A stretch of 64,000 nucleotides of DNA, from contig CM055095.1 in NCBI GenBank assembly GCA_029204225.1, forward strand, positions 65,928,595-65,992,594, written 5' to 3'. The first letter of the stretch is position 1. Every line of letters starts with the position of its first letter. The position numbers were made by a program, and so were the translations under genes. The stretch is from Diphasiastrum complanatum. Its lineage: Eukaryota > Streptophyta > Lycopodiopsida > Lycopodiales > Lycopodiaceae. Positions 37,039-48,625 of the stretch are shown in pieces. Under the pieces are notes generated by a model that searched no databases, was not told the origin of the DNA, and saw only the letters and a program-made list of their open reading frames with translations.

Positions 37039-38649
37039 CTATTCAGGAGTAAGTTGTAATCCAACTTGTACAATCTTTTCTGGTTTTCCTGGTTCGGCAA
37101 GATTCATTGGCTGCGTCCTAGCTGGGCCATCGTAAACCTCTTTAGATTTTGGCATATGTTCTTCAGGTTCACGATGTGCTTTAGGTAACATGATAACCAC
37201 ATCATCCAGTGTATAATGTTTAAAATGTTCAGGCATATCATGCTGGACTACATCTGTTTGTTCTTTTTCGAAAGGACTTGTCTTGGATCTTCGCTTAGCC
37301 TGCTTAGTAGGAATTGATCATGGAGGTGATGACTTTCGAGATGATAAATCTTTCTTTACAGGTGACGACTTCCTAGACGATGATGTTTTACTAGAAATCT
37401 GACTTGAAGAATCATCCTCGACTTTTCCTTTGCCTTTATCCAATAAGGGTGGCACTTTCTCTGAATCAATCTTTCGAGGGAGATTTTCCCATTTCAGGAC
37501 CGTATTATAATGTTGCTTAGCTTGTTTCTTCGTCATCGATCATGTGATCCTGTCTTCCTTTTATACAATTGCTTTGGGCGGTTTTACTGTGAATTCATCA
37601 GGAACATTACGCACTCCAAATCTGGTTGGATCCATATGATTTAGAATCTGCTCATCTATAAGTTCTGCATTGCCATCATAAGTCAAGGCATGACTCACAG
37701 GAATGAGTTCATCCTCAATCGGATCTGGTATAGCTTCCGTTGATATCCAGGCTACATTCAACACATTCAGTGAAAACGTGATTGGTGTATCCAAAGTTCG
37801 ATCTAATAAGGAAATCTCACTCAAATCTGATTGATTATCTTGTTGACACATATATCCTGCTGTACAGTCAATTGTTGCAAGAGCTTCATTCCAATTGACC
37901 GTATCTGTTCGAGAATCGTAATGAATTCCCAAATTTTTCTCTGGTTGATCACAAGTTTGATCTATTGTTGACGAATTGTCATCCTCTTTTTGAACCACTG
38001 GTTTGATAGTCCAAGTTGTAGGATCAATTTTAACTACACGTTCACGATTTTCAAAAGTGATTTTTCCAGTACCCTAGTTATGAATTACTTGTGCAACTCG
38101 TAACCATGGATGTCTTAATAGAATGTAGTAGACATTTGGCGCAGGTAAGTCCATCATTACGAAAGTAATAACAAACTATACTCCCGCAATTCTGATAGGT
38201 ATATCTTCCACCATTCCTCGTGGACAAACTGTCATTTGATCAGCTAGCTTAATAGCAAAAGTAGCAAACTTAATCTTTGTAAGGCCCCATTTTGCACATA
38301 GCTTTGTAGAAATCAGGTTAACTCTTGAACCTCCATCTATCACGGCTGTTTCTTTAGGAAATTGTCTATGTTGTATTGGCAGAGTGATATTCTTTTGTTC
38401 ACTTTCCCAAGCGGCTCCAACATGGAGTACTTCGTTAGATTCTTCAAATCCAGCACAAAAAAGCAGCTCCTGATGGACTTCTGGTTTTTCTTGAGCTAAC
38501 TTTTGCGCTAAGACTTCTTTTGCTTTTGGCACCAACTTCAGGAACTCTCCCAATGAAATATTGATCTTGCTAGACAAAATGTTCATGAGTAGTTCTGTAT
38601 GCGGTGCTTCTGGTTTAGTCATCTTGAAGGGTTCTTCAAGATGATGCAA
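37039..38649 (-). pseudogene. Gypsy aspartic protease and linker
   Basis: Minus strand. 38649-38176 encodes the protease with AVIDGGSRVNLIS, the DGGS form of the active site used by many plant gypsy elements, followed by KLCAKWGLTKIKFATFAIKL and CPRGM. 37998-37039, in pieces, is a charged linker between protease and RT with a Ser/Lys-rich part (SSSQISSKTSSSRKSSPVKK) and ends close to the RT start. Stops near 38178, 37562 and 37320 break it. Confidence 0.75.
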
Positions 38650-38700
38650 CTAATCATTCATATCCGTACATAAATTTCTTGGCTGCTGCAATGGTGAAGA

Positions 38701-40344
38701 CTAAACTTCAGCTGTTGCTTTAGCAGCTTCAAGCTCCTCTTCTTCTTGCAGATGTTTGATCCACTGTCTCATATCCTGATATCTTCGTTTTTCTGTATTA
38801 AGATTTGGATAGACTCTCGATGTTGTTGGTATATCATTCAGTGGTATAGAATCAGCAGGTACTGGATCCATTACTGGTTCTTTCTGCTTCTGTGCTCTGG
38901 TGACCACCATCAAGGGTGCGCTTGGTTTATTATGAGCTACTGGTCTTTGCTTGATTGTTATCAAATTTATAGGTGCTGTAGCTGGTGGTGGCTTCGGTCT
39001 TGCTGGACAGTCTTTATAGCAATGTCCGTAACCACAGTCACGACAGAATGATACAAATTTCTCTTTATTTGGACATTCTGCAGCTCTGTGATTTTCTCCA
39101 CATGCAAAGCATCCGAGTGGTACTCTAGTCCAATTTCTGGAGGCTTGTTGTTGAGTGGCAGCATAAATGGCATATTGTTCTAAAGATCCACCTGAAGATC
39201 CACTTGCTTGATCATTTTCATAGTTCCACTGCTCAGCATTTCCGTGAGATTTCGGTTCTATCAAATTGGCTGGAGGAGCGGAGTGCTTTGGTGGGACAGG
39301 TAAAGCTAAACGTGCCGGGTATCCAAGAGCAGATTGTCGCGGTCTTACTGCTGGATTACCTCCATACTGTGGTTCTTGATATCCCATCTGGACATACCGT
39401 TGTTGAATTATCTGAGGGTTGAAGTTGCAAAAAGCAGTCTCATGATTAGGTGAATTACACAGATGGCAAACATTGATCCATTCATTTTGTCAATTGAGGA
39501 CAATCGTTCACTGTGTGATTTCCTGTACAAATAGAACACCAAACATTTTCCCTGGTAGGAAAAGACTTTGTAAGCTTTTCAGGTTCCTTGTTTGTTTCCC
39601 CGTGGAAATTTTCCAATGCTTTGATCTTCTCATCGAATTGCAACTGCAACTTTTCCATCTGTTTCTGCTGGTTCTTCCCAAGCAAACTCATTGAGCATCA
39701 TTTTCTGCAGTAGCATTGGCATTCGTTGATGCAATAGTGGTGAATGTCGTAGTAATCTACCCTGATGTATAAGGCAACATACTGATATTTGGCTCCTCAT
39801 CTGAATCTTCATCCTCGTCCCGAATTGCATCGTCCATAGCATTTTGCAAGAGTGCATACTCATTATGGCATTTCAACTCACGTTTGATCCGTTTAGGTAG
39901 ACCTGACAAAAATCACATAATCATGGCATTTTCGTTAATCAGCTCAGGTTCGCATTCAGATCTAAGACATTTCACCCGTTCAATGTAATCTCGAACCAAT
40001 TCCCGCTTTCTCATTTTAATTTTACTTAAAAGTAGGAAAGGGTCTTCCATAAACTTCCGTGGTTTGAACCGTGTGATCAAGGCTCGCTTAACAACCTCCC
40101 AATCTGTACGCTCAGTTTCATCTTGATTATAGTACCAATCTTGTGCTGCGCCTGTTAAGGCCATAGGGAATAGCTTAAGTTTATCTTGAGGATTAATCTC
40201 ACCATAGACTTCACAGGATTCAACATAGATCTGAAGAAATCTAACTGGATCTGTTAATCCATTATATTTGGGTAGATCCAATCGGGGTGCTCTTCTAACA
40301 ATAATTGGATTACCTTCCTGTGGAGCACCTCCAGGGGCAGCCAT
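38701..40344 (-). pseudogene. Gypsy gag with three zinc knuckles
   Basis: Minus strand. The frame starts at 40344 with MAAPGGAPQEG. The retrotransposon gag core is LDLPKYNGLTDPVRFLQIYV, then KLKLFPMALTGAAQDWYYNQ and VVKRALITRFKP. A TGA at about 39909 interrupts MIM-stop-FLSGLPKR. Downstream come an acidic DEDEDSDEE segment, a Gln/Lys-rich helix, and knuckles CSICTGNHTVNDC (about 39535), CFACGENHRAAEC and CRDCGYGHCYKDC (about 39100-39020). The segment 39387-38701 is one open stretch. Gag forms the particle and binds RNA. Confidence 0.85.
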
Positions 40345-41514
40345 CTCTACAAATTTAGATCAAATAGAGAATGAGATTGGATCTAGATTTTTCAAAAAAC
40401 TATCTCAGATTAGATCTACTAGATCTAATCCACTTTTCAAGAATCTGATTCTATATGATGAAAAACTTTTCGAAATTCGATCAATCGATACTTCTCAAAA
40501 ATGATAAATGTCTCAGAATCCAAATCAAAATATATCAGATTTGATCCAAATTTTGACAGAGACTTGATCTGAAAAATTAGAAACTAAAAATAGGACTAGC
40601 AAAGGTTGTCTCGGTGAAGGTTCAATAGTGCTATTTTGGGGGAAAAAAACTCTCTGAACACTTTTTTGACAATTTCTAGGAAAATAACCTTTGCCAACCT
40701 CTCAGGTGAAGGATCTGACACAGATACAACCATGGACAATCGGACGAAGGTTTCTGACACATGAAATTATAGTTTCTGTAGTCTAGCGAGGGTAAAATTC
40801 AAGAATTTCTATGATCTGATCAAGAAGAATCTTCGTTGAACTCAAAAATAGTATTTTACTATAGATAGAATGTTTTGGAAATGCGGAGAAGGTCTTGGCG
40901 AAGGTTCAAGAGTGATACTGGTATTTTTGCAAAAAAGTGACTTTTTGGCAAAAATATGGCAATATGACAACTAATCCTCTGAAAACCTTTCTATTTTTGG
41001 TATTATTCTTTGCCAACCTGGTAGTAGATAGATTAGAATCACACCTAAGCATAGTGAATTGGGCAAAGGTTCTTTTTCTGTATTTTTAAGGGTTTTGATG
41101 ATTTTTTGGTATTTTTTGACGATTTTTCTGATGGTTTTGAAAATCTATTGGGAATTAATCTTCGCCCTTCAAACTGAAGGTTCTGTAAACAAAACCTAAG
41201 GTCTCTGTAACTCGGCAAAGGTTTTCTAAAAGAGGGTTAAAAGTTATCAGTTCTGATGACATTTTTTGTCTCTTTTTTGACCAAATCTGGCAGATTTGAC
41301 CAATTTTTGTTATTTTCTTTGATATTTCAGATTCAAACGGATCTTAAGATTGGAGATCTGAATAGCTTTTCTTGTTTAAATCAGATTAGATTTCAAACAA
41401 GCCAATCTCGAACTAACCTTAAAATGCAGATCTAACACTATTCATGCCACGACAAAATGCCTAATGCAAGCTAACTATCCAACAATCATGCTGCAACTGA
41501 AAAATTGGCGTAGC
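40345..41514 (-). other. Gypsy leader with diffuse GAAGGTT repeats
   Basis: Non-coding DNA between primer site and gag. Variants of GGCGAAGGTTCT, and of its reverse complement (CCTTTGCCAACC), recur at least eight times between 40600 and 41260. No coding capacity is visible. Confidence 0.65.
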
Positions 41515-41532
41515 TCCCCGGCAACGGCGCCA
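41515..41532 (-). other. Gypsy primer binding site, Asp tRNA type
   Basis: The minus strand reads TGGCGCCGTTGCCGGGGA, complementary over all 18 bases to the 3' end of plant tRNA-Asp including CCA. Four bases separate it from the LTR. Confidence 0.92.
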
Positions 41533-41536
41533 AAAT

Positions 41537-42231
41537 TGTAGTGGGTTTCTTTCCTTGCCTAACCTGAATCCAAGATCTAGTCAATCTAGCATCAAAGAGA
41601 CGGACTTAGTTGTCACACGTAGGTTCGTTCCCATGAGAGCGATAGTTTCGTTCAGATTTCAACATGAATGGAGGATTCACATCTATCTCTACATCCATTA
41701 ACCCTACTCTTTAACACTACAAATCCCTTAACACTTACAATCCCTTAATACTACACATCCACAACAAAGATAACTTACTCTTTCTCTCTCTCCCTTTCTC
41801 TCTCATAAAAAGTATAATAACATACAATCCCAATAACACTCAAATCCAACAATTAGCAAAATCCAAATAAGCATGAGAAATGGAGGAAAAGAAATAGAGA
41901 GCAAGGACATCCATCAATCCAATTTTGAAGAGAACCACTCTACTTTATTGAAATGAGGAAATGAACATGAGGAGCAACTTGAGTTGGTCCCTTCTTATAG
42001 TAGAGAGGAGAACCCTGGCCTCTGAATCCTATTGGTCCAGTCTTGCCTCTCTTTTTATTCAAATTTAAAAAAATGTGGGACCATCAAAATTAGAGGGAAA
42101 CCCAACTTTATTCACTAACTTGACATTTAGGCCCTGCGCCATTAAAAGTCCCGCAAAAAGGCCTAAAGTCCTTGTATTAACTTTTAACTAATCAATCAAA
42201 TAACTGTGTGATCATCGGGTTGGATTTACAC
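41537..42231 (-). mobile_element. Gypsy 5' LTR
   Basis: Plus strand begins TGTAGTGGGTTTC beside the primer site and probably ends near TTTACACA at 42231, giving TG..CA ends and about 695 bp. A CT-rich run lies at 41780-41802. Parts of it recur at 63518-63775, and its upstream part shares short phrases with 46.7-46.9 kb. Confidence 0.65.
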
Positions 42232-42299
42232 ACGCATGGTGCCAAATCCCTCTCACTTATTAACTAGAGTTAGGGTTGCCTTGAGATCCGCAAACCCTC

Positions 42300-42958
42300 C
42301 AACAAATCTAAAACTCAATATGGATGGAAGTGTAAGCAAACACAAGGTAAGGCTAGCTACCAAAGGATATGCTCAAGCAAAGGGCATAGATTTTGAAGAA
42401 ACGTTTGCACCCGTGGCCAAGATGGTCACAATAAGGTTACTTCTTGCACTTGCTTCACATTTTGGTTGGATGCTCTTTCAAATGGATGTTTCTAATGCAT
42501 TCTTAAATGGTTATTTAGAAGAAGACATCTTCGTGGAGTAGCCCCAAGATTTCATCAAGCTCGGGATGGAAGGTAAAGTATGTCATCTTCAAAGGAGCTT
42601 ATATGGTTTGAAGCAAACATCGAGGTCTTGGAATTCAAGATTCATGATTTCTTAGTTTCTATTGGATTCACTTAAAGTGAATATGATCCAACTTTGTACA
42701 TAATGTATGATGTAAATAGGTTCAAGATGCAAGATTGCATGCATGTAGAAACACCAATGGAGCAAGATGTAAAAGTGCTCAATAAAAGTGATGAAGCATC
42801 CTTTATGGACATCACTCTTTATAGGCAACTTATAGGCTCCTTAATGTGGATCACTTTAACTAGGCCTGATCTATGCTTTAGCGTGTGTAGGCTAAGTCAA
42901 TATATGCAAGATCCATTAGTGATACATTGGAAATATGCTAAAGGGACATGTCAAAGTC
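42300..42958 (+). pseudogene. Copia A RT fragment lacking YVDD
   Basis: Plus strand: [54 protein letters not shown], then TAG and SLYGLKQ. A deletion near 42700-42718 removes the YVDD region and joins to DCMHVETPMEQDVK and LTRPDLCFSVCRLSQYM. It stops at HWKYAK (about 42945), where copia B takes over. It may be the continuation of the copia A element broken at 30830, though the family match rests on overall resemblance only. Confidence 0.75.
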
Positions 42959-43968
42959 ATAGATGGTGAGATCATTATTATTGGTGTATATGTTGATGAC
43001 ATGCTAATTTTGTCAAGGAGCGATACACTGATTACATAGGTGAAGGACAATATTTCAAAGCACTTTAAAATATCAAACCTAGATGAAGCAAGATGCTACA
43101 TGGGCTTACAAATTGACAGATATCTTGAGGGTGGAAGATTGTATCTACACCAATCAAGATATATACAAAAAATCATTGATGATTTTCAGATGGCAGATTG
43201 CAAGGGAGTGAACACTCTGATGGTACCTGGCACAGTACTGACGAATGAAGACTGTCCCAGAGACGATGTAGGATGGAAAGCAATGTTGCATAAGTCTTAC
43301 AGAAGGCTTATTGGTTCTTTGATGTACTTGGAAGACAATACATGACCAGACATTGCTTATGTAGTGTTCAGACTGAGCCAGTTCAATATTAATCCAGGAC
43401 CTACACATTGAAAAATTGCCAAGAGAATCTTGCAATACCTACACTAGACAAAGGACTATGGACTTTGTTATTCTCGTGATGCAGGATTTCAGGTGAAGTC
43501 CTAAAATGATGCAAGCTAGGCATCTATGAAATACGACTCTAAGAGTGTTTCAGGAGACTGTACTATCACAACAGATGCAGCTGTTATTTGGGTCAATAAG
43601 AAGTAGACAATAACTGCCCAATCTTCTTGTGAGACAAAGTACGTAGTTGTAGCCAAGATGACTAATGAGTTGACATGGCTCAAACAGTTTCTAGAAAGGA
43701 CTGGGAGAGAACACCAATGAGCCGCTGATGTTGTACATGGACAACACCTCTATTATCCAATCTGATGAAGGACCCTATGTTTCATTCCAGAACGAAACAC
43801 ATTGCCATCAAGTATCACTTGATCAAGGATCTGGTTGAAAGAAACGAGCCGAAGACCATGTTCATTTCAATGAAGCAGATAGTAGCCAATATCTTCACAA
43901 CGCCTTTGGACAAGACAATGTTTGAAAGTCAAAAGGCAAGCTTGGGAATCAAAAAATACCCACTTTGA
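42959..43968 (+). pseudogene. Copia B RT C-terminus and RNase H
   Basis: It begins VIDGEIIIIGVYVDDMLILS with intact YVDD, then NISKHFKISNLDEARCYMGL, LYLHQSRYIQKIIDDFQM and RRLIGSLMYL. After several stops RNase H appears: SKSVSGDCTITTDAAVIWVN, TAQSSCETKYVVVAKMTNEL and, after a shift near 43730, FHSRTKHIAIKYHLIKDLVE, ending at 43968. It fits directly onto the break at 26952. Confidence 0.82.
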
Positions 43969-44397
43969 GAGTGAGCTGAAGAAACCTTAAGTTTCTACAT
44001 GTCAAAGCTTTAGTATTTTTGTTTTCCTTGCAATTTTTCAGACTGTTCCATTTTTTAACTAAGTTTCGCACAGTCTGCATATTTGAACTAAGTTTCGCAC
44101 AGTTTGCATTTGTCACATTTCTCGAAAAACCGACACAAGGCCAAAATATGACTTAGAACATATTCCATGGACCTTCGGCTTTTTTGCCTTTTGGAAAAAT
44201 GCGACACTTAGTCCAAAATGACTTAGAACGTGTTTTTTGTGAATAATTTCAGGCCATTAAGATCCAAAATGTATCCCTTAATCTTCGGTTAGAAAGTCAA
44301 CACAACATACAATCTTGCTATGACTAAACTTGACTAAACTAGTTGAGATTGCTCACATTTTTCATAGACCTTTGGCTTTTTCGCATTTTCAAAATTT

Positions 44398-44930
44398 TGT
44401 GATTGCTCGTTCTTTGCGTTTTTTGCAAAATGGAACCAGGGCGTGAACACACATTACAAGCAGTTGAATACGCAGAAACGACGGAGAAAAGCGACGTGCA
44501 ACCATAATCAGTTACAATTAGCATAATGAATTCTTTTGATTACTACAATTTAGATTAATCATCTCTTATGCATATTAGATTAATCAATCTCTCCGTTCTT
44601 TAAATATGGGAACAACGTGAGAGAAGACAAAGACATGCGTAACAAGCAGTAGCTAGTTACAAGTTATAGAAAATTAGTAGTAGCTAGTTTCTCGTGAGAG
44701 AGAATATCTCTCTTGCACCAATGCGTTGATCTGGGAAACAAAAAGTTGTTGTTGTAAACTTAATTTTGACAATAGATGAGTTGCAGAATTTTGCCTATTG
44801 TGTGCAATTTGTGAATGATTTGTGATGCTTGCTTGTAGTAGATATATCTTCCGTTGTTTCTCAGTTGTTGATTGTTGATTAAACATTACTATTTATAGTT
44901 TAATATTAGATCTACAATTTCAATTTGTTT
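44398..44930 (+). mobile_element. Copia B, downstream LTR copy
   Basis: Matches 25220-25745 (see there) and lies about 430 bases after the RNase H end, in the correct order for a 3' LTR. The true outer limits may be wider, since AT-rich DNA with TTTTGC/GCAAAA motifs flanks it on both sides (44.0-45.4 kb). Confidence 0.65.
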
Positions 44931-46369
44931 CTCATCCATGGATAAAGACTAAAGGGTAACCAATCCTATTGTTTTCACATTTGAATGTGAAGTTCAAGAA
45001 TTTGAAGAACATTGAAGACCTGGCCATCTTCAACGACTTCAACAAATCAGTGTTTTCTATCATTCTGCATAAATACATTGTCTTTTCTATCACTTTGCAG
45101 AAATACATTGTTTTTCGGGTCCGCAGAAATGAACTGATTGTCGCACAGTTCGCATTTTTCCAACTCCCCAAAAATGCGACAATTTTCGATTGTGACATTT
45201 TTTTCAAGTAACTCGAAGAAGTGAACTTTTTGGCGGCTTTTTTGCATTTTTCCAAAATGTGACAAAACACGAAATGTGACTTTTGACATCAGTTTCAAAA
45301 CCTTCGGGTTTTTTGCAAAAGTGCAAAAAATGCAAAGGGTGTCTATTTCGACGAGAAACGTCTCCAACTACTTCCCAAGAAAATGCGAAAAATGTGAAAT
45401 GACTCAAGTCACTTGACCCATGTACACCTATTTAGATGTCGTTGTACTCTAAATATTTGTAAAACATGACCAACTACATAGTTAAAGCTAAACTAGCCTT
45501 GTAGTTATGATTAGTTAATGATTCTTGTAAATACAAGGATGCAGCTGTAAATATATCTTCAGCACGCATCAATATTTGATGCTCCATGATGCAAACTAAT
45601 TCGTTAGAGCGAAAGATATTCAGCATCCAAGCTACGTCGACATTCCGGCTGTAACATTCTGTGTTGTTCAAGATTTCAGTGTAATATACTAGCAACACAT
45701 TTCTATCTGTGTCTAAACGTAGATATCAGTGTTGTGATTTTGATTACACTTTCCTACTGCATGTTTACATTCATTCACTCACTTTGATCAAAGCACAAAC
45801 ATCTACAACTCCTTAGTTTCTAATTAGACGACAGTTGTCTATGACACCTGAGGAACCAACATTATCATATTGCACTATCACCATACAATTTTGAATTGGA
45901 CTTCATTACTGAAACTACTTTACAATAATTCCACACCTAATCTAATCTCTTCGATGGACTGTACTCATTCATTACTGAAACTACTTTACAGTAATTCCAC
46001 ACCTAATCTAATCTCTTCGATGGACTGTACTCATTCACTTGTTTGAGTATGAATTATTTTATGATCCTGTTAGTGAGAACGCTGTGATTTTATTTTTACA
46101 TTTACTATCTTCCAGACTGTTCTTGCTTGTGGCAGCCCATAAACAATGGGAGAGTTGTTTCCGTAATCTATTTATTTCTCGCTTCCTCCATTCTATCGCT
46201 CTCACCCCCAGTCCAGCGCTTCATAGACGTTGGCCCCTAGGGAGGTACTCTTTGCTGCTTCTCTCTTGGCTCTTGTCATGACCACTACCACTTAGTCCAT
46301 TACATATAACTTGAAGTAATGTGGTACGTCATGCAGAGGCTTAGGCTCTTCAGTGGCATTTTGTTGGAT
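44931..46369. other. Flank with TTTTGC/GCAAAA motifs, no gene
   Basis: 44.95-45.41 kb repeats short phrases such as TTTTTTGCATTTTTCC and AAAATGCGAC in both orientations. 45.41-46.37 kb shows a 66-bp tandem duplication (listed separately) but no coding region that I recognise. Confidence 0.5.
45902..46033 (+). repeat. 66-bp tandem duplication
   Basis: Copies 45902-45967 and 45968-46033, each starting TTCATTACTGAAACTAC and ending GTACTCA, differ at one or two bases. Confidence 0.93.
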
Positions 46370-47100
46370 TTTAGCGTGCACTTGGTGTTGAATTTCACAC
46401 GCGTGGGAGTGCTACAAAGTGTGTTATTGATCTCCTAAGACTTTGTAATTGCACATAGATCACACATAAATTGAAAACCAAGATCTATTCCATAAATCTA
46501 AGGCAAGAGCACATTACTACATGCATAAATCAACCATACAAGTACTTTCACACATGTGGAGACTTGTACTACAACAAACTAAGTATGAAAATGCTCTCCT
46601 CTCAGTTAGAGAGAGAATCCAATCAAGAATACTCAAGTAGAGAGAGAAAACCAATTTGACTCAAAATAGTGTAGAAATCTCATAACTCCAAAAACTTGAT
46701 TACAAATGAACTAAGTCACATATAAGTAGTAATCTAGGGTGAAGGGGAGTGAAACATGATTGGACCCCTTCTTTTTCTCCTCTAAATCCTATTGGTTGAG
46801 TGACATATGAGCCCTCAATCTTGATTGGACCATTTAGATAGATTCTAGCATTTTGATTGGTCACTAACTCTCATGCCAACACATAGGGATGAGTCACTAA
46901 TCAAATCTCAACTTGAAAAATGTAAGTAGCCTAACCTAACTCGAGCTACATCACTTTCTACTTTTGGTCAAACCAAAATTTGAACCAATGCTTTTCATAA
47001 CAAATCACATTAATTGGAAGTAGAAAAATTTGCTAGATAGAAAAATGAAATAAAGAAACAATTTTGTATCAAACTTTTAATTCCACTTTTTACAAACAAT
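46370..47100. mobile_element. LTR-like dispersed repeat
   Basis: About 46780-46830 (CTCTAAATCCTATTGG, TTGAGTGACATATGAGCCCT) matches 61515-61575 closely and more loosely the gypsy LTR at about 42015. Thus a repeat family occurs at three places in the window. Boundaries are not defined and no coding part is present. Confidence 0.45.
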
Positions 47101-48440
47101 AATTAGTTTTTTTTTTTGCAAAGTCAACAACATGCGATAAAGCTTCAAATACTCCAGTCCTTGGGAACTTATGTCCTCCACCACTTGATGTCTTGGATTA
47201 TATGTGGTAATGGCCCTCCCAATGGCCTTTACCCAATACATAAGATTTTATTGTAATTTGAAAGTAAAGATAAAAAATTTTAAATTTGGATTTTGTACTA
47301 AATTTTAATATTTTCAATGTATCTTGGTGATCTTTTAGTTTGCATATCAATGGGCACTTTGCCTTTCTTAAAAAGCAAATAGGCCTTTGACACAAATTGC
47401 AACTTGCAAATGGCAACTATTTGGGCTTGAAACTCTCAGACTAGGGCAAAAGGCTTTGGAGGCGAAACAAATACCAAGGCCCTTGAGGAACTGATTTTCT
47501 CTTAATGTCATAACTCATAAATTTCTTTTGATATTATGAAAAAAATTATAACAAAGGCCATAATGTTTATGTGGACATCCAATGATTGGTGGTTGGATAA
47601 CCTATGTGGCATCCATACAAATGTTTTTTTTGAAAGTGTCTTGACACTACTTACTGTAGGATCAATTGGAGTCAACTCGTTTTGCACACGAGTTCGACAA
47701 ATTCCAGTCAATTCCACCATAATTGCATTTTGAGATGTTGATTTGTTTCAAGCCGTAGAATGCCAAGTCAACAATTATCTAGTGTCGCCTCATATTCTCT
47801 ATTGAGATGAAAAGAAACTAATCTCCAATATTGGGAGCCGGTTTCTATAAGAACTTCCAAGATGTAACCTACAAAAGATCAAGACAAGGATAACATGTAG
47901 TCTTTAGAACACCTAAGAGAGCTAGCTAGCATGGGGCAACTTTCCCATTCAACAGACAAAATCTAACCAAGTTGTCCTTGTGCAATAGAGTATCAACATT
48001 AAATGAGAAGCCATGAGAGAAGGGAGAACTCTACCCAAGAGTTCCCCAAGCAAGAATGAGAGAATCTGCTCTACTTGTACATGGCCTCTATGCATGTCCT
48101 TTACATGCAAGACTACATGAGGTGCCCCAATCCACTCCGGTAGCTCCATTGTTCAATAAGTTCAGTATACTAAACATTGATTATTGAATCCTATCCATGG
48201 ACTTGCTCTACCATTATTAGGGCTTCCCAAACCCATGATAGCGGTTGATTAGGTCCATAACTAGAGACATAACAATTTTCATTTGAGAACATGGATCAAT
48301 CTCTTTGCAAAAAGGATGGAAATTGCTTTATGATAGCCTGAAGTGTCTTTGCCCAAATTTTTATGCCATTTTCGTTGGGGGCAAGTATTATTTTTCATGC
48401 CTTTCCTCTTGGTGACATTCCCTTTCCAATACATCTCTTT

Positions 48441-48446
<6 letters not shown>
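47101..48446. other. Intergenic, nothing recognised
   Basis: AT-rich to mixed sequence without gene, RNA or element signatures that I can support. Confidence 0.5.

Positions 48447-48500
<54 letters not shown>
48447..48500. repeat. (GA)n microsatellite, about 54 bp
   Basis: Pure AG run about 125 bases upstream of the LTR at 48626. Confidence 0.97.
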
Positions 48501-48502
<2 letters not shown>

Positions 48503-48625
48503 GTTCGGTAGTCCTTTTTTAGATAGAGGCAAGTTCTCCATCCACCGTAAAGTAAAATAGGAGACTTTTTTAGCCATGAGAATTATGTGCGATAATGGTC
48601 ATTGGTCTAGATATTATTGCATATA

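Larger units (their letters stand above)
30831..42235 (-). mobile_element. Ty3/gypsy element, minus strand, one LTR missing
   Basis: Order on the minus strand: LTR (42231-41537), Asp primer site (41532-41515), leader, gag, protease, RT, RNase H, integrase, then about 3.7 kb with extra reading frames ending at 30837 against copia A. A tRNA-Asp primer, a DGGS protease and a long 3' extension are what I would expect of a Tat/Athila-like plant gypsy lineage. Its 3' LTR is lost. Copia A resumes on the right near 42300 after missing the segment between the linker and the RT start, so it seems inserted in copia A with deletion at the breakpoints. Confidence 0.72.
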
